Source: Streptomyces cavernicola
GTDB taxonomy: Bacteria > Actinomycetota > Actinomycetes > Streptomycetales > Streptomycetaceae
Direction: 5' to 3'
NCBI RefSeq assembly: GCF_029968035.1
Contig: NZ_JASCIQ010000003.1
Span: 186,001 to 250,000, forward strand
DNA length: 64,000 nucleotides
Shown: positions 8,448 to 16,794 of the stretch, piece by piece
How positions within the stretch are numbered: position 1 is the first letter of the stretch
Layout of the letters: the number at the start of each line of letters is the position of its first letter
Program-made: the position numbers and the translations under genes
The notes under the pieces: model-generated
Database searches by the model: none
The model's input: only the letters and a program-made list of their open reading frames with translations
What the model was told of the DNA's origin: nothing

Positions 8448-10016
8448 CTACCCCCGCGACAACCTCTTCAGCAGCACCGCGGACGCCACCGGCCGAGCCC
8501 CCGCCCTCGCGATGCCGTCCGCCACCTCACGGTCCGTGGACACGACCGTCACCGGCCGTCCGGGCGGCTCCGCGCGGACGAGTTGACGGATCAGCTCGTC
8601 CGCGGTGACGCCCGGCTTCGAGAACAGCACCCGCACCCCGCGCGGCGGCGCGAGCAGCACCGGCGCGGCCAGCTCCGCACCGTCGAAGACGCACGTGACC
8701 TCCGCCCCGGTCTGCGCGGCCAGGGCGGAGAGCGAACCGAGCAGCCGCAGCCGCTGCTTCTCCAACGGCATCGTGGGATAGCCGGTCTTGGTGACGTTGT
8801 ACCCGTCCACGACCAGGTGCGCCTGGGGCAGCGCGAGCAGCTGGTCGAGGATGGCCGGGTCGTTCTCGGACAGCGCCCGCGCGGCGATGTCCTTGGGCGT
8901 CATCCGTCCGGGCTCGACCGCGTCGACCGTCTCGGCGGGTCGTACGGACACGGGCGGCAGGGCGAGTTCCCGGCGCAGGCCCTGCGTGGACTCCAGGAGG
9001 GTGTCGAGCAGCAGCCGCACCCGCATGTCCTCCACGGACCGCCCCTCGCGGCTCGCCTTCCGGCTCGCTTCGAGCGCGGACTCGGCCTCGCCGAGGCGAG
9101 CCTTGAGGCGGCGGGCCTCGCTGTCGGCGGCGGAGAGCTGGGTGTGCGTCTCGGCGCGCACCGCCTCGGTCTCGGCGGCGGCCTTGCGCAGGGCCGCCTC
9201 GCCGCGCTTGACGTCACTGAGTGCCGCGCGCAGCTTGCGGTGCAGCGACTCGGCCTCGCGCTTGGCGGTGTCGAGCTCGGCGCGCAGCCGCTCCGTCTCG
9301 GACTTGGACTTGTCGCGCGCCTCGGCCAGTTCGCGGCGCAGCCGCTCCAGCTCCGAGCGGGTCTCCTCGCCGACGCGCTCGGCGTCGGCGCGCTGCGCCT
9401 CCTCGCCCGCGGCGGTGACGAGCTTGACCCAGCCGGCGGGCCGCAGGACGTACGCGGCGGCCGCGACGTCCAGCGGATCGGCGGCCGGGGGCGGGGTGCC
9501 GGAGTCAAGGGCGCCGGCGAGTTCGGGCTGTGCCTCACGGAGGCGCTCCCCGATCCGCTGCCGGAAGAGGGTGTCGCTCTCCAGGGCCGCGGCCATCGCG
9601 TTGCCCGCGAACTTCAGGCGCCGGGTGGGGGTGAAGCGCGCGTACTGCCGTAGCTGGGTGGGGAGTTCGCCGACGGTCAGGCCGCCGAAGCCCTCGGCGG
9701 CGATGGCCACGACGCGGCGGCGCACGCCCTCGGGCAGCGGGCGGTCGAGCGTCTCGGCGGAACCGTCGGCCGCACCGGCGTCGACCGCACCGGCGGACCC
9801 AGCACCGGCGGCCTCGGAGGACCCGGCGGACCCGGCGGACCCGGCATCAGCCCCGCCCACAGGCTCGGACCCGGCGGACCCGGCGGCGACCCCGCCCACG
9901 GGCTCGGACCCGGCGGACCCGGCGTCGGCCCCGCCTACAGGCTCGGTCCCGGCGGACGCAGCGTCGGCCGCCTCGGCAGGCTCGGCACCGGAGCCACGCT
10001 CACCTGCCTCCACCAT
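8448..10016 (-). CDS. NYN (YacP/PIN-like) domain RNA-binding protein
   Basis: 522 residues. The C-terminal ~170 residues (from LVVDGYNVTKTGY, with CVFDGAE and VVSTDREVADG) match the NYN/YacP-type PIN-like nuclease fold, with conserved acidic residues for metal binding. The middle is a long Ala/Arg/Glu-rich coiled coil (about residues 215-330). The N-terminus is a low-complexity Ala/Gly/Ser/Pro tail with three 13-residue repeats of EPVGG..AGSAGS. It probably binds or cuts RNA; the target is unknown. It lies just downstream of, and in line with, the small zinc-ribbon gene. Confidence 0.82.
   Translation of the reverse strand: MVEAGERGSGAEPAEAADAASAGTEPVGGADAGSAGSEPVGGVAAGSAGSEPVGGADAGSAGSAGSSEAAGAGSAGAVDAGAADGSAETLDRPLPEGVRRRVVAIAAEGFGGLTVGELPTQLRQYARFTPTRRLKFAGNAMAAALESDTLFRQRIGERLREAQPELAGALDSGTPPPAADPLDVAAAAYVLRPAGWVKLVTAAGEEAQRADAERVGEETRSELERLRRELAEARDKSKSETERLRAELDTAKREAESLHRKLRAALSDVKRGEAALRKAAAETEAVRAETHTQLSAADSEARRLKARLGEAESALEASRKASREGRSVEDMRVRLLLDTLLESTQGLRRELALPPVSVRPAETVDAVEPGRMTPKDIAARALSENDPAILDQLLALPQAHLVVDGYNVTKTGYPTMPLEKQRLRLLGSLSALAAQTGAEVTCVFDGAELAAPVLLAPPRGVRVLFSKPGVTADELIRQLVRAEPPGRPVTVVSTDREVADGIARAGARPVASAVLLKRLSRG
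9828..9944. repeat. 39-bp period tandem repeat in NYN gene
   Basis: About three units coding the 13-residue motif EPVGGxxAGSAGS in the disordered N-terminal tail. Confidence 0.7.
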
Positions 10017-10047
10017 CCGTCACCCCACTTGCTGTGGGCGGGACCCC

Positions 10048-10287
10048 TCAGGATTCCGCGCCCGGCCTGTCCACCAGTTCGATCTGGTCCACCGCGTTGC
10101 ACCAGCGGCAGCGCACGGACTCGATGGTCTCACTGACCACCTCGCGTTCCTCCACCTTGGGCTCACCGGCCAGGTCGAGGTGGACGTACTCCACCACCTT
10201 CGACGAACGCGTGACGTCGAAACGCGTGAGGTTGCCGCACAGCGTGCAGCGCCAGCGGGTGGTGTCGGTCGGCAGGGGAACCGTCAT
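10048..10287 (-). CDS. small zinc-ribbon protein, conserved hypothetical
   Basis: 79 residues with CTLCGN near the N-terminus and CRWC near the C-terminus, a four-cysteine zinc-ribbon arrangement with an acidic, beta-rich stretch between. The function is unknown. The ATG at 10287 is preferred over an upstream codon because GAGGAAAGG precedes it and the reading begins TVPLPTDTTRW. The gene reads towards the NYN gene 31 bp further on, so the two may be co-transcribed. It diverges from the rhomboid gene across about 180 bp. Confidence 0.75.
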   Translation of the reverse strand: MTVPLPTDTTRWRCTLCGNLTRFDVTRSSKVVEYVHLDLAGEPKVEEREVVSETIESVRCRWCNAVDQIELVDRPGAES

Positions 10288-10468
10288 CGCGCTCGTGCGC
10301 CTTTCCTCGGGGTGTGCTCGGTGGGAAACACTCCGTTTCAACCCTACGGCCTGCCGGTGGGCCTGGGTACGCCGCGTCCACGGGCCGGTACGGCGAGGCG
10401 GTCCGTCCCGTCAAGCCCCGTTAAGTCAGGATCTGTCACATGATCGCGGAACGGGGAACGGCAGCCTC

Positions 10469-11287
10469 ATGAACCAGCACAAGGACCGGAACAAGGACCG
10501 GAACAAGGACCGGAGCAAGGATCAGCACAAGAACCGGCACAGGAACAGAAGCGATCCCAGCCCCGCCGCCAAAGCCCTCAAGGAGCTGCTGCTCGGCCAC
10601 GGCCCCGTCGTCACGTACGCGCTGGTCGCGCTCTGCTGCGCGGTGTTCGTGCTCTCCCCGGCCTCCGGCCTGAACCCCGTGTACGGCACCGGAAGCGACG
10701 AGCTGCTCGCCGCTCAGCGCGGCTACTTCCAGCGCTGGGGGGTGATCCCGGCCGAGCTGTTGACCGGTGACCCGCGGGCCGCCCTGACGCCGCTCACCGC
10801 GCTGTTCGTGCACGGCAGCTGGCTGCATCTCCTCGGCAATGTGCTGTTCCTGTGCGTCTTCGGCGTGATGGTCGAGGAGCGGATGGGCCATCTCCAGTTC
10901 GCGCTGTTCTACCTGGGCTGCGGGGCTCTCGCCCTCTGTGCGTACGCGATGGCCAACCCGGACTCGCAGCAGACCCTCGTCGGGGCCTCCGGGGCGATCT
11001 CCGCGGTGCTCGGGGCGTTTCTGCGACTGTTCCCGAAGGCCCGGGTTACCAGCCTCTTCCCGTTCCTGTTCTTCGTGCCGCTGCGCTTTCCCGCGTGGAT
11101 CGTGCTGCCGTTCTGGGTGGCCCTGCAGTGGCTGGCCGCGCAGCGCGACTCGGGCGGGCCGGGCGTCGCCTATCTGGCGCACCTGGTGGGGTTCTCGCTC
11201 GGCTTCGTCTACGCGTGGGTGCGTTATCCCCGTACGGCTAGGCTGGGGGGCACTGCGACGGCCACCGAGGGAGACAGTCAGCCGTGA
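10469..11287 (+). CDS. rhomboid-family intramembrane serine protease
   Basis: 272 residues. After a very polar N-terminus there are six or more membrane segments. Key motifs are HGSWLHLLGNVLF (the H-x4-H-x2-GN type segment of TM2), GASG with nucleophile Ser174, and the AHLVG segment with catalytic His238. Rhomboids cleave membrane proteins within or next to a transmembrane helix; the substrate is unknown. The N-terminal 28 residues are a Lys/Asp/Arg/Asn repeat (KDRN units) encoded by a 12-bp tandem repeat, possibly an RNA- or membrane-surface-binding tail or simply slippage. Its last codons overlap the next start (GTGA). Confidence 0.9.
   Translation: MNQHKDRNKDRNKDRSKDQHKNRHRNRSDPSPAAKALKELLLGHGPVVTYALVALCCAVFVLSPASGLNPVYGTGSDELLAAQRGYFQRWGVIPAELLTGDPRAALTPLTALFVHGSWLHLLGNVLFLCVFGVMVEERMGHLQFALFYLGCGALALCAYAMANPDSQQTLVGASGAISAVLGAFLRLFPKARVTSLFPFLFFVPLRFPAWIVLPFWVALQWLAAQRDSGGPGVAYLAHLVGFSLGFVYAWVRYPRTARLGGTATATEGDSQP
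10479..10545. repeat. 12-bp tandem repeat in rhomboid N-terminus
   Basis: Units close to AAGGACCGGAAC repeat about three times, then decay through AAGGATCAGCAC and AAGAACCGGCAC. They code for the KDRN-type tail. Confidence 0.75.
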
Positions 11288-11565
11288 TCACCGCGATCGT
11301 GCTCATCAAGACCAGCGTGGACCGGATTCCGGAGATCGCCGAGTCGATCGCCGCGCTGGAAAGCGTCAGCGAGGTCTTCTCCGTCACCGGCACGTACGAC
11401 CTGATCGCCATGGTGCGGGTCGCGCGCCACGACGACCTGGCGGACGTGATCCCCGGCCGGATCAGCAAGATCCCCGGCGTGGAGGGCACGGACACGCATG
11501 TCGCGTTCCGCACGTACTCCCAGCACGACCTCGAGGCGGCCTTCGCCATCGGGCTCGACTCCTGA
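11284..11565 (+). CDS. stand-alone Lrp/AsnC ligand-binding (RAM) domain protein
   Basis: 93 residues that match only the alpha-beta effector domain of Lrp/AsnC regulators, with no helix-turn-helix. The order is TAIVLIKTSVDRIPEIAESI, then a VTGTYDLIAMVRV strand and the closing helix. Such proteins form dimers or octamers and bind amino acids or related ligands; they may modulate full-length Lrp partners. The GTG overlaps the rhomboid stop by 4 bp (GTGA), so translation is probably coupled. Whether it serves the rhomboid is not known. Confidence 0.85.
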   Translation: MITAIVLIKTSVDRIPEIAESIAALESVSEVFSVTGTYDLIAMVRVARHDDLADVIPGRISKIPGVEGTDTHVAFRTYSQHDLEAAFAIGLDS

Positions 11566-11599
11566 CGTTCGCACGACGTACGTGGTGAGCGGCGCCGGA

Positions 11600-11625
11600 T
11601 GAAGGTTCCTTCATCTGCGGCTCAT
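11600..11625 (+). promoter_or_regulatory. putative response-regulator box 1
   Basis: Contains the dyad TGAAGG-TT-CCTTCA (11600-11613) and the direct repeat TTCAT-N6-CTCAT with an 11-bp period (11610-11625). It matches a second site at 14085-14110 in 22 of 26 positions. Its place before the two-component operon suggests autoregulation by the OmpR-type regulator. Confidence 0.6.
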
Positions 11626-11659
11626 GCTGGCGCCGCCCTGCGTACCGCACGCTCGATGC

Positions 11660-11974
11660 ATGGCTTTCTCCCATCGCATGGCGGCCCTCGCCGCCGTCGT
11701 CGCTATACCGCTCGGGATCGCGGCGACCAGCTACGCCCTCACCGACAGCCCCGAGCCGCCCAAGTCGCCGCCGAAGCTGGAGCTGGACAGCGGTTCGCCG
11801 AGCCCGTCCGGCTCGGGCTCCGGTACGTCGAAGCCGAAGCCGACGCCCAGCGACGAGGTCGTGTCCCGGCCGCCGGTGAGCGACGGCCCGTCGGGCGACG
11901 ACGATGACGGCGGCGGCGCGGACGACGCCGACGACGACAGGAGCGAGCGCGGCGGAGACGGTGACGACGGCTGA
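11660..11974 (+). CDS. small secreted or membrane-anchored acidic protein
   Basis: 104 residues: an N-terminal hydrophobic segment (AALAAVVAIPLGIAATSYAL) followed by a Pro/Ser/Lys stretch and a very acidic Asp/Gly tail. No known domain is seen. It is the first gene after the putative regulator box and overlaps the histidine kinase start by 14 bp, so it is probably part of that operon, perhaps as an accessory of signal sensing (inferred from position only). A second ATG at 11678 is a possible start. The reading is low-complexity, but the signal segment and operon position favour a real gene. Confidence 0.6.
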   Translation: MAFSHRMAALAAVVAIPLGIAATSYALTDSPEPPKSPPKLELDSGSPSPSGSGSGTSKPKPTPSDEVVSRPPVSDGPSGDDDDGGGADDADDDRSERGGDGDDG

Positions 11975-13400
11975 ACCCCTGCCCGCGCGGTGGATATCCG
12001 CGCGGGTCAGGATCCTGCTCTGGCTGCTCGTCGTGATGGCCGTGGCGCTCGCCGCGGTCGCGATGACGACCCGTTCCGTCCTGGTGCGCGACGTCGACCA
12101 TCGGATAGCGCGGCTGCTCGCCCAGGAGACCAGCGAGTTCACCAACTTCGAGGCGCAGGGCGTCGATCCGGAGACCGGCCGCCCGTTCACCGACCCAGAC
12201 CGGCTGATCCACGTCTTCCTGGAGCGGCAGTACGCCGACACCGACGAGGAGCTGCTCGGCCTGGTCGCCCGCGAGGGCCTCTCCCCCGCACAGCGCGTAC
12301 AGCAGCGCGAGATCGCCGTGCAGCGGCCGCTGCACGAGGACGCGGCCGCCCGCCGTGCGATCTTCGCTGCCGACGAGGCCACCGGCGCCCTGGACCGCCC
12401 CGAGGGCGAGATCCGCTGGGCCAAGGTGAGCGTCGCCCGGCACGGCGGCGAACCCGAGGCGGCGTTCGTCGTCGCCTTCCACCCGGAGCGCGAACTGGCG
12501 CGCGTGGACGAGGTGTTCCGCCTGATGCTGGCGATCTCCGGGGTCGCGCTCCTGATGACGACGGGCATCGGCTGGGCGGTCGCGGGCCGCATCCTCAAGC
12601 CGGTACGCACGGTCCGCACCGCCGCCGCCCAGCTCACCGAGCAGGACCTGACCCGGCGCATCCCGGTGCAGGGCCGCGACGACGTGGCGGCGCTCGCCGA
12701 GACGTTCAACGCGATGCTGGACCGCCTGGAGCGGGCGTTCGCCGCGCAGCGCGAGTTCGTCGACGACGCCGGGCACGAGCTGCGCACCCCCATCACCATC
12801 GTCCGCGGCCACCTGGAGCTGATGGGCGACGATCCGGCGGAGCGCGAGGAGACCGTCCGCCTGGTCACCGACGAGCTGGACCGGATGAGCCGGATCGTCG
12901 AGGACCTGCTGCTGCTCGCCAAGGCCGAGCGGCCCGACTTCGTGACCCCGGCGCCGGTGCAGCTCGCGGAGCTCACCGCCGATGTCTTCGTGAAGGCCCG
13001 CACGCTCGGCGAGCGCGACTGGCAGCTGCCCGAAGTGGCCGACGGCGAGGCCGAGTTGGACGCCCAGCGGATCACGCAGGCGATGGTCCAGCTGGCCCAG
13101 AACGCGGTCCAGCACACCACCGCGGGCCAGACCGTCCGGATCGGCTCGCGCATCACCGGGGACCGGGTCGAGCTGTACGTCGCCGACTCGGGCCCCGGCG
13201 TGCAGCCGCAGGACGCCGAGGTGATCTTCGAGCGGTTCCGGCGAGGCACGGCCAGGCGCGGCGCCCGTACGTCCGGGGCCGGGCTCGGCCTGTCCATCGT
13301 GCGGGCCATCGCCGAGGGCCACCGGGGTGGGGTCCGGCTCGAACCGGCCGACGCCGGCGCCACTTTCGTACTCGATCTGCCGTTGGAGGAACCCCGGTGA
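11961..13400 (+). CDS. sensor histidine kinase (OmpR-type two-component system)
   Basis: 479 residues. TM1 at about 17-35 and TM2 at about 187-208 flank a ~150-residue extracytoplasmic sensor domain. A HAMP region follows (ILKPVRTVRTAAAQL), then HisKA with FVDDAGHELRTP (phospho-acceptor His272) and the HATPase part with QNAVQHT (N box), ADSGPG (G1) and GAGLGLSI (G2). The GTG at 11961 is chosen because GGCGGAGA precedes it; an ATG at 11904 would give a longer overlap with the upstream gene. The stop overlaps the regulator start by 4 bp (GTGA). The stimulus is unknown; the linked SLC13 transporter suggests a carboxylate or other anion. Confidence 0.92.
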   Translation: MTTAEPLPARWISARVRILLWLLVVMAVALAAVAMTTRSVLVRDVDHRIARLLAQETSEFTNFEAQGVDPETGRPFTDPDRLIHVFLERQYADTDEELLGLVAREGLSPAQRVQQREIAVQRPLHEDAAARRAIFAADEATGALDRPEGEIRWAKVSVARHGGEPEAAFVVAFHPERELARVDEVFRLMLAISGVALLMTTGIGWAVAGRILKPVRTVRTAAAQLTEQDLTRRIPVQGRDDVAALAETFNAMLDRLERAFAAQREFVDDAGHELRTPITIVRGHLELMGDDPAEREETVRLVTDELDRMSRIVEDLLLLAKAERPDFVTPAPVQLAELTADVFVKARTLGERDWQLPEVADGEAELDAQRITQAMVQLAQNAVQHTTAGQTVRIGSRITGDRVELYVADSGPGVQPQDAEVIFERFRRGTARRGARTSGAGLGLSIVRAIAEGHRGGVRLEPADAGATFVLDLPLEEPR

Positions 13401-14062
13401 ACCGGATACTCATCGTCGAGGACGAGGAGCGCATCGCCTCCTTCGTCGAGAAGGGGCTGCGCGCCAACGGCTTCACCACCACCGTGGTCGGCGACGGCGA
13501 CGCGGCCTACGACTACGCCCTGACCGGCGGCTTCGACCTGGTCGTCCTGGACATCGGCCTTCCGGGCCGGGACGGCTTCACGGTCCTTCGGCAGCTGCGC
13601 GAGGCCCGCGTCACGGTCCCGGTGATCGTGCTGACCGCCCGCGACTCCGTACGGGACACCGTGGCGGGCCTCGAAGGCGGGGCCGACGACTGGATGACGA
13701 AGCCCTTCCGCTTCGAGGAGCTGCTCGCCCGGGTACGGCTCCGGCTGCGCACCGCGGCCCGCGCGCCCGAGGTGACGGTGTTGCGCAGCGGCGAGCTGAG
13801 CCTCGATCTCCGTACCCGCAGGGCGCGTTCGGGCGAGCGGACGGTGGACCTGACGGCCCGCGAGTTCGTGCTGCTCGAACTGTTCCTGCGCCACCCCGGC
13901 CAGGTCCTGGCCCGCGAGCAGATCCTGTCCCACGTGTGGGGCTACGACTTCGACCCGGGCTCCAACATCGTCGACGTGTACGTACGGGCACTGCGCAAGA
14001 AGCTGGGCGCGGAGCGGGTGGAGACGGTGCGCGGGATGGGCTACCGGCTGCCGGGGGCGTGA
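13397..14062 (+). CDS. OmpR/PhoB-family response regulator
   Basis: 221 residues. The receiver domain (1-120) has the acidic pair in VEDEE, phospho-acceptor Asp52 (VLDIGLPGRDG), Thr in VLTARD and Lys in TKPF. The C-terminal winged helix (about 130-220) ends with GMGYRLPGA. The GTG lies 7 nt after GGAGG and overlaps the kinase stop, so kinase and regulator are made together. It probably binds the two 11-bp-periodic boxes at 11600 and 14085, the first before its own operon and the second before the SLC13 transporter. Confidence 0.94.
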   Translation: MNRILIVEDEERIASFVEKGLRANGFTTTVVGDGDAAYDYALTGGFDLVVLDIGLPGRDGFTVLRQLREARVTVPVIVLTARDSVRDTVAGLEGGADDWMTKPFRFEELLARVRLRLRTAARAPEVTVLRSGELSLDLRTRRARSGERTVDLTAREFVLLELFLRHPGQVLAREQILSHVWGYDFDPGSNIVDVYVRALRKKLGAERVETVRGMGYRLPGA

Positions 14063-14084
14063 CGTAAAGGCAGGTCGCCGCGGG

Positions 14085-14110
14085 TGAAGTTCCTTTCATG
14101 TGCGGCTCAT
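14085..14110 (+). promoter_or_regulatory. putative response-regulator box 2
   Basis: TTCAT-N6-CTCAT (14095-14110) with 11-bp period, preceded by TGAAGTTCCT. It matches box 1 in 22 of 26 positions. It lies between the regulator stop and the SLC13 gene. Confidence 0.6.
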
Positions 14111-14144
14111 AGAGGACTCACGGCGGACCGCGAGGCTGCTGTGC

Positions 14145-15602
14145 GTGACCCTGAATCTCCGCCAGTCGGTGACCTTGTGCGTGGCGCTCTCGCTGTGCGC
14201 CCTGCTCGTCGTCCCCGGCAACTTCCCCGGCCTCGGCGGCGACGCCCGCCTCACCCTCGCCGTGTTCGCGCTCGCGACCTGCGCGTGGATCGGTACGCCG
14301 ATCGACGACACGTACATCGCGCTGGGCGCCGGACTCGCGCTCACCGCGACGGGGGTGATCAGCAGCGACACCCTCTTCGGCACCCTCGGCGACGAGACGG
14401 TGTGGCTGCTGATCTGCGCGTTCGTGCTCGCCGCCGCCGTGGCGCGCACCGGGCTCGCGGGGCGCGCGGCGGTCTTCTTGCTTTGCGGGGCGCGATGGGG
14501 GTCCCCCCTGTCCGAGCGAAGCCGAGGACTTGGGGGAGTCCGGCAGTTGACGCACCTCACCACCGCCGCCCTGGTCGTGACGGCCTTCGCGGTGCCGGCC
14601 ACCTCGGGGCGGGCGGCGCTCGCGCTGCCGGTGTTCCTGGCGCTCGCCAAGGTCCTCGCCGACCGTAAGCGCCTGGTGGTGATGCTGGCGCTGCTCTTCC
14701 CGACGGTGATCCTCCTTTCGGCGGTCGCGACGCTGATCGGCGCGGGCGCGCACCTGATCACGGTCTCGGTCCTGTGGGAGGCGACCGGCGACCGTATCGG
14801 CTTCACCCAGTGGCTGCTGCTCGGCCTTCCGCTCGCCGCCGCCTCCTCCCATCTGGCCGCGGAAATAGTCCTGTTGACGACGACCCGGCGGGCCGACCGG
14901 CGCGGCCCCGTCCGGATCACCGCCGACCAGATCCAGGAGCACAGCGAGCAGCCCGTCACCGGCCCGCTCTCCGCCGCCGAGGCGCGCTGCGCGCTCCTTC
15001 TCGCCACGGTGGTGGCGCTGTGGTGCAGCGAGCCGCTGCACCAAGTGCCGCCCGCCGTGGTCGCGTTGATCGGCGCGGTCGTCGCGTCATCGCCCGCGCT
15101 CGGCACCGTACGACTGAAGGACGCGCTGAAGACCGTGCCCTGGTCGCTGCTGCTCTTCATGGCCGCGACGATGGCGATGGGCGTGGCCCTCGCCGACTCG
15201 GGCGCGGCGAAGTGGCTGGTGTCGGGGCTGCCGGTGGCCGTGCCGCCGTGGCTCTTCCTCACCGTGGTCATCGCGCTCAGCACGGCCGCCCACCTGATCC
15301 TGCAGTCCCGCTCGGCCCGCTCGTCGGTCCTGGTCCCGCTGGTCGTGGCGGCGGCCGTGGGCGCGGGCGTCAACCCGGTGGCGGCCGCGCTCGCCTCCAC
15401 GGCGGCCGCGGGCTTCTGCCACACCCTGCCCGCCTCGGCGAAACCCGTGACGCTCTTCTCCGACCTGCCGGGCACGCCCACGTACACCCCGCGCGACCTG
15501 CTGCGCCTGTCCGCCGTACTGGCCCCGGCGACGGCGGCCCTTGTCCTGCTCTTCGCGCTCACCGTCTGGCCGCTGCTCGGCGTGCCGGTCCTGAAGCCCT
15601 GA
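14145..15602 (+). CDS. SLC13/DASS-type anion permease
   Basis: About 485 residues with roughly eleven hydrophobic segments in two halves, including TLFGTLGDETVWLLICAF in the first half and GVNPVAAALASTAAAGF in the second, as in the ion-transporter (SLC13, ArsB/NhaD) superfamily. It probably takes up a di- or tricarboxylate or sulfate; the substrate is unknown. I place the start at GTG 14145, since the GTG at 14100 lies inside the regulator box and would put the promoter within the gene. A REP-like palindrome sits in frame at 14503-14536 and adds about 16 residues (WGSPLSERSRGLGG) to a cytoplasmic loop. Confidence 0.8.
   Translation: MTLNLRQSVTLCVALSLCALLVVPGNFPGLGGDARLTLAVFALATCAWIGTPIDDTYIALGAGLALTATGVISSDTLFGTLGDETVWLLICAFVLAAAVARTGLAGRAAVFLLCGARWGSPLSERSRGLGGVRQLTHLTTAALVVTAFAVPATSGRAALALPVFLALAKVLADRKRLVVMLALLFPTVILLSAVATLIGAGAHLITVSVLWEATGDRIGFTQWLLLGLPLAAASSHLAAEIVLLTTTRRADRRGPVRITADQIQEHSEQPVTGPLSAAEARCALLLATVVALWCSEPLHQVPPAVVALIGAVVASSPALGTVRLKDALKTVPWSLLLFMAATMAMGVALADSGAAKWLVSGLPVAVPPWLFLTVVIALSTAAHLILQSRSARSSVLVPLVVAAAVGAGVNPVAAALASTAAAGFCHTLPASAKPVTLFSDLPGTPTYTPRDLLRLSAVLAPATAALVLLFALTVWPLLGVPVLKP
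14499..14541. repeat. REP-like palindrome inside a coding region
   Basis: CCCCC-t-GTCC ... GGAC-tt-GGGGG stem with the loop GAGCGAAGCCGA. I recognise this palindrome as one common between Streptomyces genes. Here it interrupts the SLC13 reading frame without breaking it. Confidence 0.7.
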
Positions 15603-15630
15603 ACCCGCCCTCTACTCAACGGAGTTGACC

Positions 15631-16779
15631 ATGCTGACCCGTGTCGTCGTAGCCCCCAGCGGCTTCAAGGAGTCCCTGTCCGCCCAGGCCGCCGCCGAGG
15701 CCATCGCCGCAGGCGTACGCCGGGTGGTACCTGAAGCGGAGGTCGACCTGATCCCGCTGGTCGACGGCGGCGAGGGCACGGCTGCCGCGCTCGCCTCGGC
15801 CACCGGCGGCCGGCTCGTCGCCCTGCCCGCCACGGGCCCCGTCGGAGAGCGGATCGGCACCCACTTCGCGCTGCTCGACGGAGACACGGCGGTGGTCGAG
15901 ATGGCCGCCGTCGCCGGCCTCTCCCTGGTCCCGCGCACCCTGCGCGACCCGGGCGCCACGACCACGTACGGCGTCGGCGAGCTGATCCGCGCCGCCCTGG
16001 ACACGGGCGTACGCCGCATCCTCGTCGGCTGCGGCGACTCCGGCACCTCGGACGGCGGCGCGGGCGCCCTGCAGGCCCTCGGCGCCCGTCTCCTCACCGA
16101 GAGGGGCTACGAACTCCCGCGCGGCGGACGCGAGTTGAGCCGCCTTGACCGCATCGACCCGACCGGACTCGACCCGCGCCTGAAGGACGTCGAACTGCAG
16201 GTCGCCTGCAACCCGTTCAACGTGCTCTGCGGGGACCGCGGCGTGGCCCGCGTCTTCGGCCCGCAGAAGGGCGCGACCCCCGAGCAGGTCGAGGAGCTGT
16301 CGGCCGGCCTGGAGCGCTGGGCGTACGTACTGGAGCGCGACCTCGCCGCCACCGACCTGCGCGAGGGCCCCGGCACCGGCGCGTCCGGCGGCCTCGGCGC
16401 GGGCCTCGCCGCACTCGGCGCCCGCCTGCTCCCCCGCTTCGACGTCCTCCTCGACCACCTCGACCTGGACGCCCGCCTGGCCCGCGCCGACCTGGTCGTC
16501 ACCGCCGAGGGCGCCCTCGACCACCAGACCCCGCGCGGCAAGGTCCCGGCCGAAGTGGCCCGCCGGGCCAAGCAGTTCGGCCGCCCGGTCCTCGCCCTCG
16601 CGGGCACGATCGGCGAGGGCGCCCATCAGGTCACGGCGGCGGGCGTGGACGCCTACAGCTCCATCCTCCCGGCCCCGGTGTCCCTGCCGGAGGCGTTGGG
16701 CAGGGGCGGAGAGTTCCTCACGGACGCCACGGAACGGGCCCTGCGCATGGTCCTGCTGGGGGCTCGGCTGGCGGCGTAG
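15631..16779 (+). CDS. glycerate kinase (type I)
   Basis: 382 residues. VVVAPSGFKESLSA at the N-terminus and PLVDGGEGTAAAL just after are signatures of the GlxK/GarK glycerate kinase family, which phosphorylates D-glycerate with ATP, usually to 2-phosphoglycerate. The length is typical. ATG 15631 is preceded by CGGAG at 8 nt. It follows the SLC13 gene in the same direction by 28 bp, so both may share the regulator-controlled transcript, linking uptake of a small organic acid to glycerate metabolism (inference). M. tuberculosis also has a glycerate kinase (Rv2205c) within its version of this gene neighbourhood. Confidence 0.92.
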   Translation: MLTRVVVAPSGFKESLSAQAAAEAIAAGVRRVVPEAEVDLIPLVDGGEGTAAALASATGGRLVALPATGPVGERIGTHFALLDGDTAVVEMAAVAGLSLVPRTLRDPGATTTYGVGELIRAALDTGVRRILVGCGDSGTSDGGAGALQALGARLLTERGYELPRGGRELSRLDRIDPTGLDPRLKDVELQVACNPFNVLCGDRGVARVFGPQKGATPEQVEELSAGLERWAYVLERDLAATDLREGPGTGASGGLGAGLAALGARLLPRFDVLLDHLDLDARLARADLVVTAEGALDHQTPRGKVPAEVARRAKQFGRPVLALAGTIGEGAHQVTAAGVDAYSSILPAPVSLPEALGRGGEFLTDATERALRMVLLGARLAA

Positions 16780-16794
16780 GCATTCGCCCTGCGG

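Noticed and set aside
11990..14062. 690-residue frame that seems to join kinase region and response regulator
   Set aside because: The first part is a different frame of the kinase gene with Arg/Pro-rich nonsense. The regulator starts at GTG 13397 with GGAGG and a GTGA overlap.
14100..14144. SLC13 start at GTG 14100
   Set aside because: It lies inside the putative regulator box, leaving no room for a promoter between box and gene; GTG 14145 is more likely, though not proven.
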